From Breznakia pachnodae (GTDB lineage: Bacteria > Bacillota_I > Bacilli_A > Erysipelotrichales > Erysipelotrichaceae), in NCBI RefSeq assembly GCF_030814225.1, contig NZ_JAUSUR010000007.1, positions 164,941-228,940 of the forward strand: 64,000 nt of DNA, in the 5' to 3' direction. The position numbers and the translations under genes are program-made. The notes below the pieces were generated by a model. The model did not search any database. It was not told the origin of the DNA and was given only the letters and a program-made list of their open reading frames with translations. Within the stretch, counting starts at the first letter, position 1, and the number at the start of each line of letters is the position of its first letter. Of the stretch, positions 63,793 to 64,000 are shown piece by piece.

Positions 63793-64000
63793 CTATGCTT
63801 CTGAATCGAATATGATTTTACCATGCCCTCCACAGTACTTTGTTGTTTCATCAATAATTTTATTAGCAGTATCCAGTAATTCTTCATGGCTTGTCACTTC
63901 ATTCCCCTGAACAATATAAAATATATTTTTCGTTTGATCTGTTACTTTGGTCTTCTCTGCCTGCCTTACTTCCAATTTACATATAACATCATCTGCATCG
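63793..64000 (-). CDS. C-terminal part of an unrecognised protein (truncated by window edge)
   Basis: The frame is open from the right edge to a stop at 63793, giving at least 69 residues. It reads (DADDVICKLEVRQAEKTKVT...) and ends YCGGHGKIIFDSEA. A TTG within it is not preceded by a convincing ribosome-binding site, so the start is probably beyond 64000. Composition is acidic and mixed alpha/beta. No family is recognised. Confidence 0.5.
   Translation of the reverse strand, partial: DADDVICKLEVRQAEKTKVTDQTKNIFYIVQGNEVTSHEELLDTANKIIDETTKYCGGHGKIIFDSEA

Overview
The window is AT-rich, densely packed and carries many PTS, PRD-regulator and fermentative genes (adhE under apparent Rex control, a glycyl-radical enzyme with its activase). 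Together these point to an anaerobic low-GC Firmicute (Bacillota). Gene content and style suggest Erysipelotrichia or a close relative, but this is inference because no rRNA or other marker gene is present. I see no rRNA, tRNA or CRISPR array, and no complete mobile element.

Layout. 1-8753: beta-glucoside uptake and hydrolysis. There are two GH1 6-phospho-beta-glucosidases, a complete lichenan/cellobiose-type PTS (EIIA, EIIB, EIIC) and a PRD/EIIB/EIIA-domain activator. A LicT-like leader (cre box, promoter, RAT-like site, overlapping terminator) precedes the first GH1 gene. The gene entering the left edge looks like the N-terminus of the cognate BglG-family antiterminator. A DegV/TetR pair lies in between. 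9024-9814: a two-gene toxin-antitoxin-like unit whose ADP-ribosyltransferase-like member carries a frameshift. 10030-20889: one long nucleoside operon, deoD-deoB-yjjI-yjjW-bmpA-nupABC-cdd-pdp. It covers uptake, deamination, phosphorolysis and pentose-phosphate isomerisation, with a glycyl-radical enzyme of unresolved function embedded in it. A Crp/Fnr-type regulator diverges from it. 21802-26122: a frameshifted GNAT gene, a YefM/ParE-type toxin-antitoxin, a pseudouridine synthase, a second Crp/Fnr regulator, a HisRS-like paralogue and a relic of a serine recombinase.

26217-33125: RlmD, YihY, a short pyrophosphatase-like protein, a frameshifted thioredoxin-like lipoprotein, glycerate kinase, and a two-component system flanked on both sides by PepSY-type proteins. 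33307-38425: YhaM nuclease, then a glycosyltransferase fused to a complete RecX-like module, a flippase-like membrane protein and a second glycosyltransferase. This is probably a glycolipid or lipoteichoic-acid-anchor operon. A candidate small RNA lies just upstream. 38577-52358: adhE with two Rex-like operators, two ABC exporters, a MATE pump, LysR and TetR regulators, a DUF4865 protein and an amidohydrolase. 52404-60067: an accessory stretch of mostly single-gene units (DUF4357-like, VOC, DUF1801, PadR/HAAS, AlkD-like HEAT protein, MGMT-like protein, ABM, PUA-like). 60195-64000: a disulfide oxidoreductase-like flavoprotein, MupG with a lone divergent EIIB, a NimA-like flavin protein and an edge-truncated gene.

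The most unusual items are the glycosyltransferase-RecX fusion (34238-36226), the HisRS-like orphan (25028-25954), the candidate small RNA (38331-38425) and the embedded YjjI/YjjW pair. Three genes (near 9421, 22179 and 29229) each look broken by a one-base change at or near a homopolymer. Either they are real pseudogenes or the underlying assembly has indel errors, so each should be read with that in mind.
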